A DNA stretch of 8,014 nt from Clostridium sp. CAG:167 (GTDB taxonomy: Bacteria; Bacillota; Clostridia; Lachnospirales; Lachnospiraceae), in the NCBI GenBank assembly GCA_000433735.1, contig HF998291.1:1-8014 (forward strand), given 5' to 3'. Position 1 is the first letter of the stretch. Every line of letters starts with the position of its first letter. Under the pieces are notes generated by a model that made no database searches, was not told where the DNA came from, and worked only from the letters and a program-made list of their open reading frames with translations. A program made the position numbers and the translations under genes. Below are positions 1 through 6,234 of this stretch, piece by piece.

Positions 1-20
1 TATTGTGTTATTATTGGTCT

Positions 21-36
21 CGAACAAAGGCGTTCG
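21..36 (+). promoter_or_regulatory. ANTAR-type antiterminator hairpin (P2-like) in the ammonium transporter leader
   Basis: Bases 21-25 (CGAAC) pair with 32-36 (GTTCG), closing a six-base loop AAAGGC at 26-31. The loop has A at position 1 and G at position 4, which is the recognition pattern known for RNA hairpins bound by ANTAR-domain antiterminators such as EutV and NasR. The hairpin shares bases 29-36 with the 5' arm of the terminator that follows, so the two folds exclude each other, as in known ANTAR targets. The usual first hairpin (P1) would lie further upstream, mostly or wholly outside the window, and I cannot see it. The RNA geometry is directly visible; binding by an ANTAR protein, and nitrogen as the signal, are inferred from the family and from the gene downstream. 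Confidence 0.62.
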
Positions 37-58
37 GTATTTCCGAGCGTCTTTTTTT
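29..58 (+). terminator. Intrinsic terminator/attenuator upstream of amtB
   Basis: A nine-pair stem (29-37 with 43-51, including two G-U pairs) closes the loop TATTT and is followed by a run of seven T at 52-58. It lies 58 bases before the amtB start. Because it overlaps the 21-36 hairpin, I read it as the attenuator of the amtB leader. It could instead simply end an upstream gene, since the sequence before base 1 is not available. Confidence 0.75.
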
Positions 59-116
59 ATTATTAAAGTATACTTTGACATCAATCAATAATTAAAATGG
101 AAATGGAGGAAAAATA

Positions 117-1361
117 ATGAATACAGGTGATACTACTTTTATTCTTTTTTGCAGTACCCTGGTCTTCTTTATGACACCGGGCCTTGCATTCTTTTATGGC
201 GGATTGGTAAGACGCAAAAATGTTCTGAACACCATGATGTCTTCTTTATTTATCATGGGGCTTTCATCCGCCCTGTGGATCCTGGTTGGATATTCCCTTA
301 GTTTCAGCGGAGATCACGGCCACATTATCGGAGATTTTACCAATGCATTTCTGCGGGGAATAGGTATGAATGACCTGAGCCAGTATTCCGAGACGATCCC
401 GGCTCTGGTATTCGTAGGCTTTCAGATGATGTTTGCTATCATCACTCCGGCACTGATTACCGGATCCGTTGCCGGCCGTATGAGATTCAAGGCTCTCTTC
501 ATATTTATATTGCTGTGGCTTTTTGTTGTATACTATCCATTGGCTCACATGGTATGGGGCAAAGGTGGATTCCTTGGGGAAGTACTTGGCTCTGTAGACT
601 TTGCCGGAGGAAATGTGGTACATATCAGTTCCGGTGTTTCCGGTCTTGTTCTTTCACTGCTTCTTGGCAGCCGCCGGGGATATAAAAAACAGGCTTACGC
701 CACCCACAATATTCCGTTTATCATTCTGGGTGCCACCATTTTGTGGTTTGGATGGTTCGGATTCAATGCCGGCAGCGCCCTGGCAGCCAACGGTCTGGCA
801 GCCCATGCTTTTATGACAACCGGCACTTCCGCCGCATTCGCCCTGCTTTCCTGGATGGCAGTGGATGTTATCGTCACCGGCAAGCCAACCGTAGTCGGAG
901 CCTCCACCGGTGCCGTTCTGGGTCTGGTAGCCATTACACCGGGAGCCGGATTCGTTCCTTTGTGGGCTTCCATTATCATCGGTATCTGCGTCAGCCCAAT
1001 CTGCTACTTTACCATGTCTGTAGTCAAAGCAAAATTCGGCTATGACGATGCACTGGATGCGTTTGGATGCCACGGTGTTGGCGGTATCTGGGGCGGTCTT
1101 GCCACCGGCCTGTTCGCTCACCAGTCCATCAACCCAAACCTGCGCTGGAACGGACTTGTTTACGGCGACTGGCATCTTCTGGGTGCACAGGCTCTCAGCA
1201 TTGTGATCACCATTGCCATCGCCATCGCCGGTACACTGATCTGCGCCGGTATCGTCCGGCTCTTTACTCCATTGCGTGTTACCGAAATGGAAGAACGAAT
1301 CGGTCTGGACAAATCACAGCACGGTGAAAACGCTTACCCATCCTTCAATGGTTTGGACTAA
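117..1361 (+). CDS. amtB: Ammonium transporter (Amt/AmtB family)
   Basis: This 414-residue membrane channel takes up ammonium from the medium for glutamine synthesis. The Amt signature DFAGGNVVHISSG lies at 161-173, giving the conserved Asp161 and the first pore histidine His169. The second pore histidine, His319, is in FGCHGVGGIWG. The stretch WFGWFGFNAGS (210-220) supplies the gate phenylalanine (Phe216) and Ser220, and Phe106 and Trp147 match the other gate and recruitment positions of E. coli AmtB. The hydrophobic pattern fits eleven membrane helices with no cleaved signal peptide, as in Gram-positive Amts. The C-terminal tail, with GLD followed by HGENAY (about 397-407), is the conserved cytoplasmic segment that contacts PII proteins. 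GGAGG at 105-109 stands seven bases before the ATG and fixes the start. The glnK-type gene follows after 17 nt, so the two are almost surely co-transcribed. It would also be called nrgA or amt in Firmicutes. Confidence 0.97.
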   Translation: MNTGDTTFILFCSTLVFFMTPGLAFFYGGLVRRKNVLNTMMSSLFIMGLSSALWILVGYSLSFSGDHGHIIGDFTNAFLRGIGMNDLSQYSETIPALVFVGFQMMFAIITPALITGSVAGRMRFKALFIFILLWLFVVYYPLAHMVWGKGGFLGEVLGSVDFAGGNVVHISSGVSGLVLSLLLGSRRGYKKQAYATHNIPFIILGATILWFGWFGFNAGSALAANGLAAHAFMTTGTSAAFALLSWMAVDVIVTGKPTVVGASTGAVLGLVAITPGAGFVPLWASIIIGICVSPICYFTMSVVKAKFGYDDALDAFGCHGVGGIWGGLATGLFAHQSINPNLRWNGLVYGDWHLLGAQALSIVITIAIAIAGTLICAGIVRLFTPLRVTEMEERIGLDKSQHGENAYPSFNGLD

Positions 1362-1378
1362 CAGAAAGGGGATTTCCT

Positions 1379-1762
1379 ATGTATAAAGTAGAAGCAATCG
1401 TACGAGAAGATAAATATGAAGATGTACAGGATGCGCTGAAAGTCATTCATGTAAACGGTATGACCATCTCCCAGGTCATGGGATGTGGAACCAACCAGGG
1501 ATATTCCCGCACCGTCCGCGGCCGCAAAATGGATATTCTGGTTACGCCAAAAATAAAATTTGAGATCGTCGTATCCTCTCTGGACTGGGCTGACCGTACC
1601 GTGGCAGCCATCCGCAACGCAGCCTACACCGGCCAGCATGGAGACGGCAAGATTTTTGTATACGAATTAAACAATGTAGTCCGTATCCGTACTAACGAGC
1701 AAGGCATCAAAGCCGTCTGGGACGAGGATCAATACAATGACTCTGGCGAGAAGATTAAATAA
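1379..1762 (+). CDS. glnK: PII-family nitrogen regulatory protein (GlnK-like)
   Basis: This 127-residue protein is a PII trimer subunit that reads ATP/ADP and 2-oxoglutarate and, next to amtB, most likely blocks the ammonium channel. Conserved parts are Gly35/Gly37 at the T-loop base, PKIKFEIVV (57-65, with the nucleotide-contacting Lys58), TG..GDGKIFV (84-94) and VRIRT (101-105). The T-loop is divergent. Aligned without gaps to E. coli GlnB, residue 51 is Met instead of the uridylylated Tyr, residue 46 is Val instead of Tyr, and residue 39 is Asn where the 2-oxoglutarate/Mg-ATP-contacting Gln normally sits, although Gln40 is adjacent. Arg47, which in E. coli GlnK enters the AmtB pore, is kept. 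A polar tail of about 15 residues extends past the usual end. The strong ribosome site AAAGGGGA (1365-1372) sets the start. The family call is secure; channel blocking is inferred from context. Confidence 0.93.
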   Translation: MYKVEAIVREDKYEDVQDALKVIHVNGMTISQVMGCGTNQGYSRTVRGRKMDILVTPKIKFEIVVSSLDWADRTVAAIRNAAYTGQHGDGKIFVYELNNVVRIRTNEQGIKAVWDEDQYNDSGEKIK

Positions 1763-1772
1763 TGTCAATAGA

Positions 1773-1792
1773 AATGATTAAATTTAATCATT
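1773..1792. repeat. Perfect 20-bp palindrome overlapping the leuA promoter
   Basis: AATGATTAAATTTAATCATT is its own reverse complement over all 20 bases. It begins 11 bases after the glnK stop codon and its right end runs into the likely -35 element of the leuA promoter. No T-run follows, so it is a poor intrinsic terminator. It could be an operator for a dimeric DNA-binding protein or an RNA hairpin protecting the glnK transcript end. I do not recognise the binding protein. Confidence 0.6.
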
Positions 1793-1821
1793 GCAAAATA
1801 TTATTTCTGTGGTATTATAAT
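1791..1821 (+). promoter_or_regulatory. Probable sigma-A promoter of the leuA leader
   Basis: TTGCAA (1791-1796) is a plausible -35 box. The -10 box is either TATTAT at 1813-1818, with 16-bp spacing and preceded by TGTGG, or the overlapping perfect TATAAT at 1816-1821 with 19-bp spacing. Transcription would start near 1825-1830, just before the first conserved T-box element, which is the expected position. Confidence 0.6.
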
Positions 1822-1827
1822 AACACA

Positions 1828-2083
1828 AGCGATGACAAGGAATAGTAATCCCGGAATCTGTTTCAGAGAGCAGCCGGTCGGTGCGAGGCTGTACAGTACC
1901 CCTGATGAACTCGCCTCCAAGCTGCATTCTTGAACTGACAGTAGAGGATGACGGTTCCCACCGTTATATGGGTATTGCATGATAGTGCAGATGAGAGCAT
2001 GTTTTTACATGAAGTAGAGTGGTACCGCGAAGAATTTTATCTTCGTCTCTACAGCCGCAAGGTTGCAGAGGCGGAGTTTTTTT
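1828..2083 (+). promoter_or_regulatory. T-box riboswitch, leucine-specific
   Basis: This 5' leader binds uncharged tRNA and lets transcription read through into leuA when leucyl-tRNA is short. T-box landmarks appear in the right order: GATGACAAGGA (1831-1841), AGTA (1844-1847), AGAGAG (1865-1870), the distal hairpin CAGCC/GGCTG (1871-1875/1887-1891) with GGTGCGA in its loop, then GAA followed by the specifier CTC (1910-1912) and a purine. The T-box core AGAGTGGTACCGCG lies at 2016-2029. The antiterminator forms from GTAGAG (2014-2019) with CTCTAC (2047-2052) and CGAAG (2028-2032) with CTTCG (2041-2045). The UGGU bulge (2020-2023) pairs with ACCA, so the tRNA needs A73, which bacterial tRNA-Leu has; this argues against a shifted UCG (Ser) reading. 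Leucine specificity fits the gene downstream. The 5' boundary is approximate. Confidence 0.95.
2041..2083 (+). terminator. T-box terminator hairpin
   Basis: A 16-bp stem (2041-2056 with 2061-2076, with several G-U pairs and one A-C mismatch) closes a GCAA tetraloop and is followed by seven T (2077-2083). Its 5' arm, 2041-2052, is the same sequence that completes the antiterminator, so terminator and antiterminator exclude each other. This is the off state of the leucine switch. Confidence 0.93.
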
Positions 2084-2130
2084 ATGGAAAACTTTGCCGC
2101 CGCAACACAGAATCGAAGTATAGATAAACA

Positions 2131-2135
2131 GGAGG
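2131..2135 (+). promoter_or_regulatory. Ribosome binding site that decides the leuA start
   Basis: GGAGG lies eight bases before the ATG at 2144. It supports that codon over the longer in-frame candidates at 2063, which is inside the terminator hairpin, and 2084, directly after the T-run. Confidence 0.85.
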
Positions 2136-2143
2136 TCATAACT

Positions 2144-4129
2144 ATGAAAGGATATGAAAAATACAAAAAAGCTTACTTTATGCCACCAGAATGTACCTAC
2201 GACTGGGTAAAAAAAGATTCCATCACCGAGCCACCGATCTGGTGCTCCGTTGATCTGCGTGACGGCAACCAGGCTCTGATCGAGCCAATGAGCTTAGAGG
2301 AAAAATTAAACTTTTTCCAGATGTTAGTAGACATCGGTTTCAAAGAGATCGAAGTAGGTTTCCCTGCTGCCTCCGAAACCGAATATGAATTTATGCGCGC
2401 CCTGATCGAGAAAAATATGATCCCTCAGGATGTGACCGTACAGGTATTGACCCAGGCCAGAGAGCACATTATCAAGAAAACCTTTGAAGCCGTAAAAGGT
2501 GCTCCCCACGCTGTGATCCATCTGTACAACTCCACTTCTGTTGCCCAGCGCGAGCAGGTTTTCAAAAAGAGCAAAGAAGAAGTAAAACAGATTGCCATTG
2601 ACGGTGCCAAGTTATTGAAAAAACTGGCAGACGAGACCGATGGCAACTTCTCCTTCGAATACAGCCCGGAAAGTTTCCCTGGCACCGAAGTAGACTATGC
2701 CGTAGATGTATGTAATGCCGTATTGGACATCTGGCAGCCAAAAGAGGACAACAAAGCCATTATCAACATCCCTACCACCGTGGAAAATGCTATGCCACAT
2801 GTATTTGCCACACAGGTTGAGTATATCCACAAACACTTGAAATACCGCAGCGCAGTTACCTTGAGCCTGCACCCACACAACGACCGCGGAAGCGGTGTCA
2901 GCGATGCTGAGTTAGGTATCCTGGCAGGTGCAGACCGTATTGAGGGTACTTTATTTGGAAACGGTGAGAGAACCGGTAATGTAGACATCATCACACTGGC
3001 TATGAACATGTTCTCCCACGGCGTGGATCCAAAACTGGACTTCTCCAATATGTCTGAGATCCGTCAGCGTTATGAAACATACACCCGCATGGTTGTGACA
3101 CCTCGCCAGCCATATGCCGGAGATCTGGTGTTCACCGCTTTTTCCGGTTCCCATCAGGATGCTATTGCCAAAGGTATGCAGTGGCGTGAGGACAAAAATC
3201 TGGAAGAGTGGAGCGTTCCATATCTGCCGATCGATCCAAAGGATGTAGGAAGAACTTATGATTCCGATGTGATCCGTATCAACAGCCAGTCCGGTAAAGG
3301 CGGCGTCAACTACATTTTGAAACAAAACTTCGGCATTTCTCTTCCTGCTACCATGCGTGAAGAGGTTGGTTACACCATGAAACAAGTATCCGACGACGAA
3401 CACAAAGAGTTGTCACCTCAGTGGGTTTATGAGATCTTTGAAGATCACTACATTAACCCGACACCACACTTCCAGATCAGCGAATGTCATTTCAAACAGG
3501 TAGATGGTATTATGGCAGAAGCCACCATTTTGTATGGCGATAAAAAGACCATCGTAGACGCCAACGGAAATGGCCGTCTGGATGCGGTCAGCAACACCAT
3601 CAAACAGTATTTTGGAATCAGCTACCAGCTGTCCACCTACGAAGAGCACGCTTTGACACAGGGCTCCTCTTCCAAAGCCATTGCGTATGTAAGCATTACC
3701 TGCAACGGTCAGACCTACTGGGGTGTAGGCATTGATGAAGATATCATCACCGCTTCCATCCATGCATTGTGCGTCTGCGTCAACAAACTGCCGGAACTGG
3801 CAGGCAAAGACTCCGGTAAAGATGAGCGTCTCATGGAAATGATGAACTTCATGCAGACAAATTACCAGACCGTCACACTGGAAGATGTAGCGAAAGAATT
3901 TCACCTGACAGAACCTTATGTCAGCAAATTTATCAAAGAAAAATCCGGCAAAACCTTTGTGGAACAGTTGACCAAGATCCGCATGAAAAAAGCCAGAACT
4001 TTGTTAAAGAACGGCAATATGACCGTTGAAAATATTGCGGCATCGGTAGGTTATCCCAATGTAGAGCATTTTAACCGTACTTTTAAAAAGCTCTTTGATA
4101 TGACACCGATCCAGTACCGCAACTCCTGA
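2144..4129 (+). CDS. leuA: 2-isopropylmalate synthase fused to a C-terminal AraC-type DNA-binding domain
   Basis: This 661-residue protein joins acetyl-CoA and 2-oxoisovalerate, the first committed step of leucine synthesis. Residues 1 to about 430 form the catalytic part of the long (Mycobacterium-like, type 2) LeuA. DLRDGNQA (37-44) holds the metal-binding Asp40. SLHPHNDRG (241-249) gives His243 and His245. GNGERTGN (272-279), GSHQDA (335-340, with catalytic His337) and YLPIDPKDVGR (360-370) are intact. Residues about 436-550 form the leucine-binding LeuA dimer domain, with GNGRLDA, YEEHAL and WGVGIDEDI. After a short charged linker (about 553-565) comes a complete AraC/XylS two-helix-turn-helix domain: HTH1 about 577-603, a linking helix about 604-624, and HTH2 about 626-661 with NIAASVGY, EHFNRTFKK and MTPIQYR. 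LeuA proteins normally end near the dimer domain, so the last 100 residues are extra. The reading frame is unbroken with no sign of frameshift. The enzyme role is secure; DNA binding and leucine-dependent regulation are inferred from the domain. Confidence 0.95.
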   Translation: MKGYEKYKKAYFMPPECTYDWVKKDSITEPPIWCSVDLRDGNQALIEPMSLEEKLNFFQMLVDIGFKEIEVGFPAASETEYEFMRALIEKNMIPQDVTVQVLTQAREHIIKKTFEAVKGAPHAVIHLYNSTSVAQREQVFKKSKEEVKQIAIDGAKLLKKLADETDGNFSFEYSPESFPGTEVDYAVDVCNAVLDIWQPKEDNKAIINIPTTVENAMPHVFATQVEYIHKHLKYRSAVTLSLHPHNDRGSGVSDAELGILAGADRIEGTLFGNGERTGNVDIITLAMNMFSHGVDPKLDFSNMSEIRQRYETYTRMVVTPRQPYAGDLVFTAFSGSHQDAIAKGMQWREDKNLEEWSVPYLPIDPKDVGRTYDSDVIRINSQSGKGGVNYILKQNFGISLPATMREEVGYTMKQVSDDEHKELSPQWVYEIFEDHYINPTPHFQISECHFKQVDGIMAEATILYGDKKTIVDANGNGRLDAVSNTIKQYFGISYQLSTYEEHALTQGSSSKAIAYVSITCNGQTYWGVGIDEDIITASIHALCVCVNKLPELAGKDSGKDERLMEMMNFMQTNYQTVTLEDVAKEFHLTEPYVSKFIKEKSGKTFVEQLTKIRMKKARTLLKNGNMTVENIAASVGYPNVEHFNRTFKKLFDMTPIQYRNS

Positions 4130-4155
4130 TCCAGCAGGAGTTAGATCAGGAAAAC

Positions 4156-4201
4156 AAAAAGAAGTTTCATTCGACTCCAGATTGAATGAAACTTCTTTTT
4201 T
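4156..4201. terminator. Bidirectional terminator between leuA and the convergent ABC operon
   Basis: A perfect 17-bp inverted repeat (4156-4172 with 4184-4200) closes an 11-base loop. On the plus strand it ends in CTTTTTT, and on the minus strand the AAAAAG arm becomes CTTTTT. It therefore works as an intrinsic terminator in both directions. It lies 26 bases after the leuA stop and 15 bases beyond the end of the permease gene on the opposite strand. Confidence 0.93.
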
Positions 4202-4215
4202 CTTGTCTCTGTTTC

Positions 4216-6234
4216 TTAATTTTCACGAGGTCTGATCATACTCCGGCTGCACAGATAGGTAAGGATAAAATAACCACCATAGACAACGATCAGCAGCACC
4301 GCTGTCATTCCCACAGAAGCCAGCATAAAACTCACACCCATGGTTTCCAGCAGAATATGGATAAACCGGATTCCCACGATGGAATGGATCACTGCCAGCA
4401 GCAGAGGAAAGGCAAAATAAATCCCTATCTGCTTAAACAAGGCTTTATGAATATCCTTTTCATCCACACCGATCTTCCGCAGCATGTCATACCGCTGCCG
4501 GTTGTCAGCACTTTCCGACAGTTCCTTCAGTGCCAGGATCGCCGCACTGCTTATAAGGAAAATAATTCCCAGATACAGGGCAACAAAAGTAACCAGTGCC
4601 CCCAGTCCGACACTGCTCTGGGCTATATCCAGTCTGGTATTCACTGACACCCAGTCTTTCGTATCTTTGGCATCCTTTTGTTCCTTTTTGATCACCTTGT
4701 TCAGCCGTTTTTCCTGTTCCTGCTTTCCTTCCCGGTCGGCCGCCTTGTAGTTGCCGCTTATCCCCCACACGCTGCTCTGGTCTTTGGTCACAGCTCCATC
4801 CGGCACCAGCACGATTCCTCCATTCAGCTGCTGGGCAGCCAGTTCTACAAATCCTTCCTGACACTCCCTATACTTCGGAATATATTTTTTCCCGTTGATC
4901 TCCAGACTCTGTCCCCGTCCCAGAGGAATGTTCCGCACAAGTACCATCTGCTTATAATCCGCTATGACCATATACTGATCTTTCTTCAGTTCATAAGTAT
5001 CTTTGCCATACAGCCTGGCAATGCGGTTATAATCTCCGATGGTCATAAACCGGACCTTGTTGCCAAATCCTACATGAGGGTACGCTTTCTCCACCTCCTG
5101 CAGGGAATCTCCGTAAAAGTCCTTTTCCTCCATATCATTCTGATAGATGGTATATTCTGCCATATCAGCCAGTTCTTTCTTCAGGGAAAAACCGCCTTCT
5201 TCCATGACTTTCTGTATCGACTTTCCCTCTGCCGGTTTCACAAGGTTTACATCCACCGGAGCGCAGTTTTCCAGGTTGGTACTAAGAGATTTTTTCATGG
5301 ACAACGCCCCGGAAAAAACGCTGATGGTCATAAACAGCATCAAACAGATCACGGTAATGGAAACTACCGTTGTATTGATCTTGTTGGCAAACTGCCTCAG
5401 CACGAAACTGTTCACTCCCCGGTAGTAGACACGGCGGATACCTGTAAAAATGCGGAGCAGCAGTCCGGACAGAGACCAGAACACAAGAAATGTTCCTATA
5501 CAACCCATCACTACCGGTACATAAATGTGATCTGCTACATTCATGTCAAACACACCGGCTGTCACCATCCAGTAGGCTGTTCCCAGCAGTGCTGCTGCCA
5601 CCAGAAAGACAACGGTGCAGACCCACGGATTCTTCATTTTCACCCGCTCATTTTTCCGATCTGCCTGGATCAGCTCTACCAGACGGCAGCGGCTGATATT
5701 GAAGGAATTAAAGATCATTACCAGCACATACATAATGGCAAAATAACCACAAGTCTTCAGGCAAGCCGCACCTGAAAAAACAAACCGGAACCGGGTCATA
5801 TCTGCATCAAACAGATTGGCCACTACCACGCTCATGCACTGGGACACCAATACCCCTGCTGCCAGTCCCACGGCCAGAGACAACAGCCCGATCAGCAGCG
5901 TCTCCATAAATAAAATTCTGGATATTTTATACTTGCTCATCCCCAGCGTCAGGTAAATTCCAAACTCCTTTTTACGCCGTTTGATCAAAAAACGGCTGGC
6001 ATATAAGATCAATGCTCCCAGAATACAGGATACGAACACACTGACACCTGACAAGATCCGGTTCATAAGTTCCAGGATCTCATACATGGTATTGCTTAAT
6101 TTCAGCATAACCGTCTGGCTCCCCAGGGCATTAAACACATAAAACACTGCCACACCAAGGATCAGGGTAAAAAAGTAAATGGTATAATCCTTAAAACTTC
6201 TCCGTATATTTTTCACCGACATTTTAAATAGCAT
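4216..6234 (-). CDS. BceB-type ABC transporter permease (FtsX-like)
   Basis: This 672-residue permease is the membrane part of a peptide-antibiotic resistance transporter. The layout matches BceB/VraG/YtsD proteins. TM1 lies near 17-37, followed by an FtsX-like block with TM2-TM4 (about 59-175, including RRKKEFGIYLTLGMSK), then TM5-TM7 (about 203-310). An extracytoplasmic domain of about 230 residues (312-540) follows. A second FtsX-like block, TM8-TM10 (about 541-665), includes the cytoplasmic loop NRQRYDMLRKIGV. The large loop between TM7 and TM8 is the family hallmark and is thought to see the peptide or its lipid-bound target and pass the state to the partner kinase. The start overlaps the ATPase stop by 11 nt, with AGGAGG (plus-strand 6246-6251) eleven bases upstream, so the two are translated together. 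The class is clear; the antibiotic recognised cannot be told from the sequence. Confidence 0.93.
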   Translation of the reverse strand: MLFKMSVKNIRRSFKDYTIYFFTLILGVAVFYVFNALGSQTVMLKLSNTMYEILELMNRILSGVSVFVSCILGALILYASRFLIKRRKKEFGIYLTLGMSKYKISRILFMETLLIGLLSLAVGLAAGVLVSQCMSVVVANLFDADMTRFRFVFSGAACLKTCGYFAIMYVLVMIFNSFNISRCRLVELIQADRKNERVKMKNPWVCTVVFLVAAALLGTAYWMVTAGVFDMNVADHIYVPVVMGCIGTFLVFWSLSGLLLRIFTGIRRVYYRGVNSFVLRQFANKINTTVVSITVICLMLFMTISVFSGALSMKKSLSTNLENCAPVDVNLVKPAEGKSIQKVMEEGGFSLKKELADMAEYTIYQNDMEEKDFYGDSLQEVEKAYPHVGFGNKVRFMTIGDYNRIARLYGKDTYELKKDQYMVIADYKQMVLVRNIPLGRGQSLEINGKKYIPKYRECQEGFVELAAQQLNGGIVLVPDGAVTKDQSSVWGISGNYKAADREGKQEQEKRLNKVIKKEQKDAKDTKDWVSVNTRLDIAQSSVGLGALVTFVALYLGIIFLISSAAILALKELSESADNRQRYDMLRKIGVDEKDIHKALFKQIGIYFAFPLLLAVIHSIVGIRFIHILLETMGVSFMLASVGMTAVLLIVVYGGYFILTYLCSRSMIRPREN

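Noticed and set aside
75..80. TTGACA as a -35 box for amtB
   Set aside because: No -10-like hexamer is found 16-18 bp downstream, and a start there would put the start site at or past the ribosome site. The leader structure instead suggests a promoter upstream of the window.
654..1175. Open frame of 173 codons on the minus strand inside amtB
   Set aside because: It is antisense to a highly conserved channel gene, with no recognisable domain.
1910..1913. T-box specifier read one base later as UCG (serine)
   Set aside because: The usual pattern is GAA, codon, purine. CUC followed by G fits it, while UCG followed by C does not. The UGGU bulge needs A73, unlike tRNA-Ser, and the gene downstream is leucine-specific.
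2063..2143. Longer LeuA reading frame starting at the ATG at 2063
   Set aside because: This codon lies inside the T-box terminator hairpin and has no usable ribosome site. The start at 2144, with GGAGG eight bases upstream, fits both the leader and the family.
3794..3850. Frameshift or misassembly joining leuA to an unrelated AraC gene
   Set aside because: The frame runs smoothly from the dimer domain through a short charged linker into the HTH. There is no stop, repeat, internal ribosome site or break in codon style at the join. Read mapping across the junction would settle it.
4121..4142. 8-bp inverted repeat over the leuA stop codon as a terminator
   Set aside because: AACTCCTG/CAGGAGTT closes a short loop but has no T-run. 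The strong hairpin at 4156-4200 is the obvious terminator.
4678..5775. Open frame of 365 codons on the plus strand
   Set aside because: It lies wholly antisense to the well-supported permease gene, resembles no family I know, has no convincing ribosome site and has the His/Cys/Gln-rich make-up of a shadow frame.
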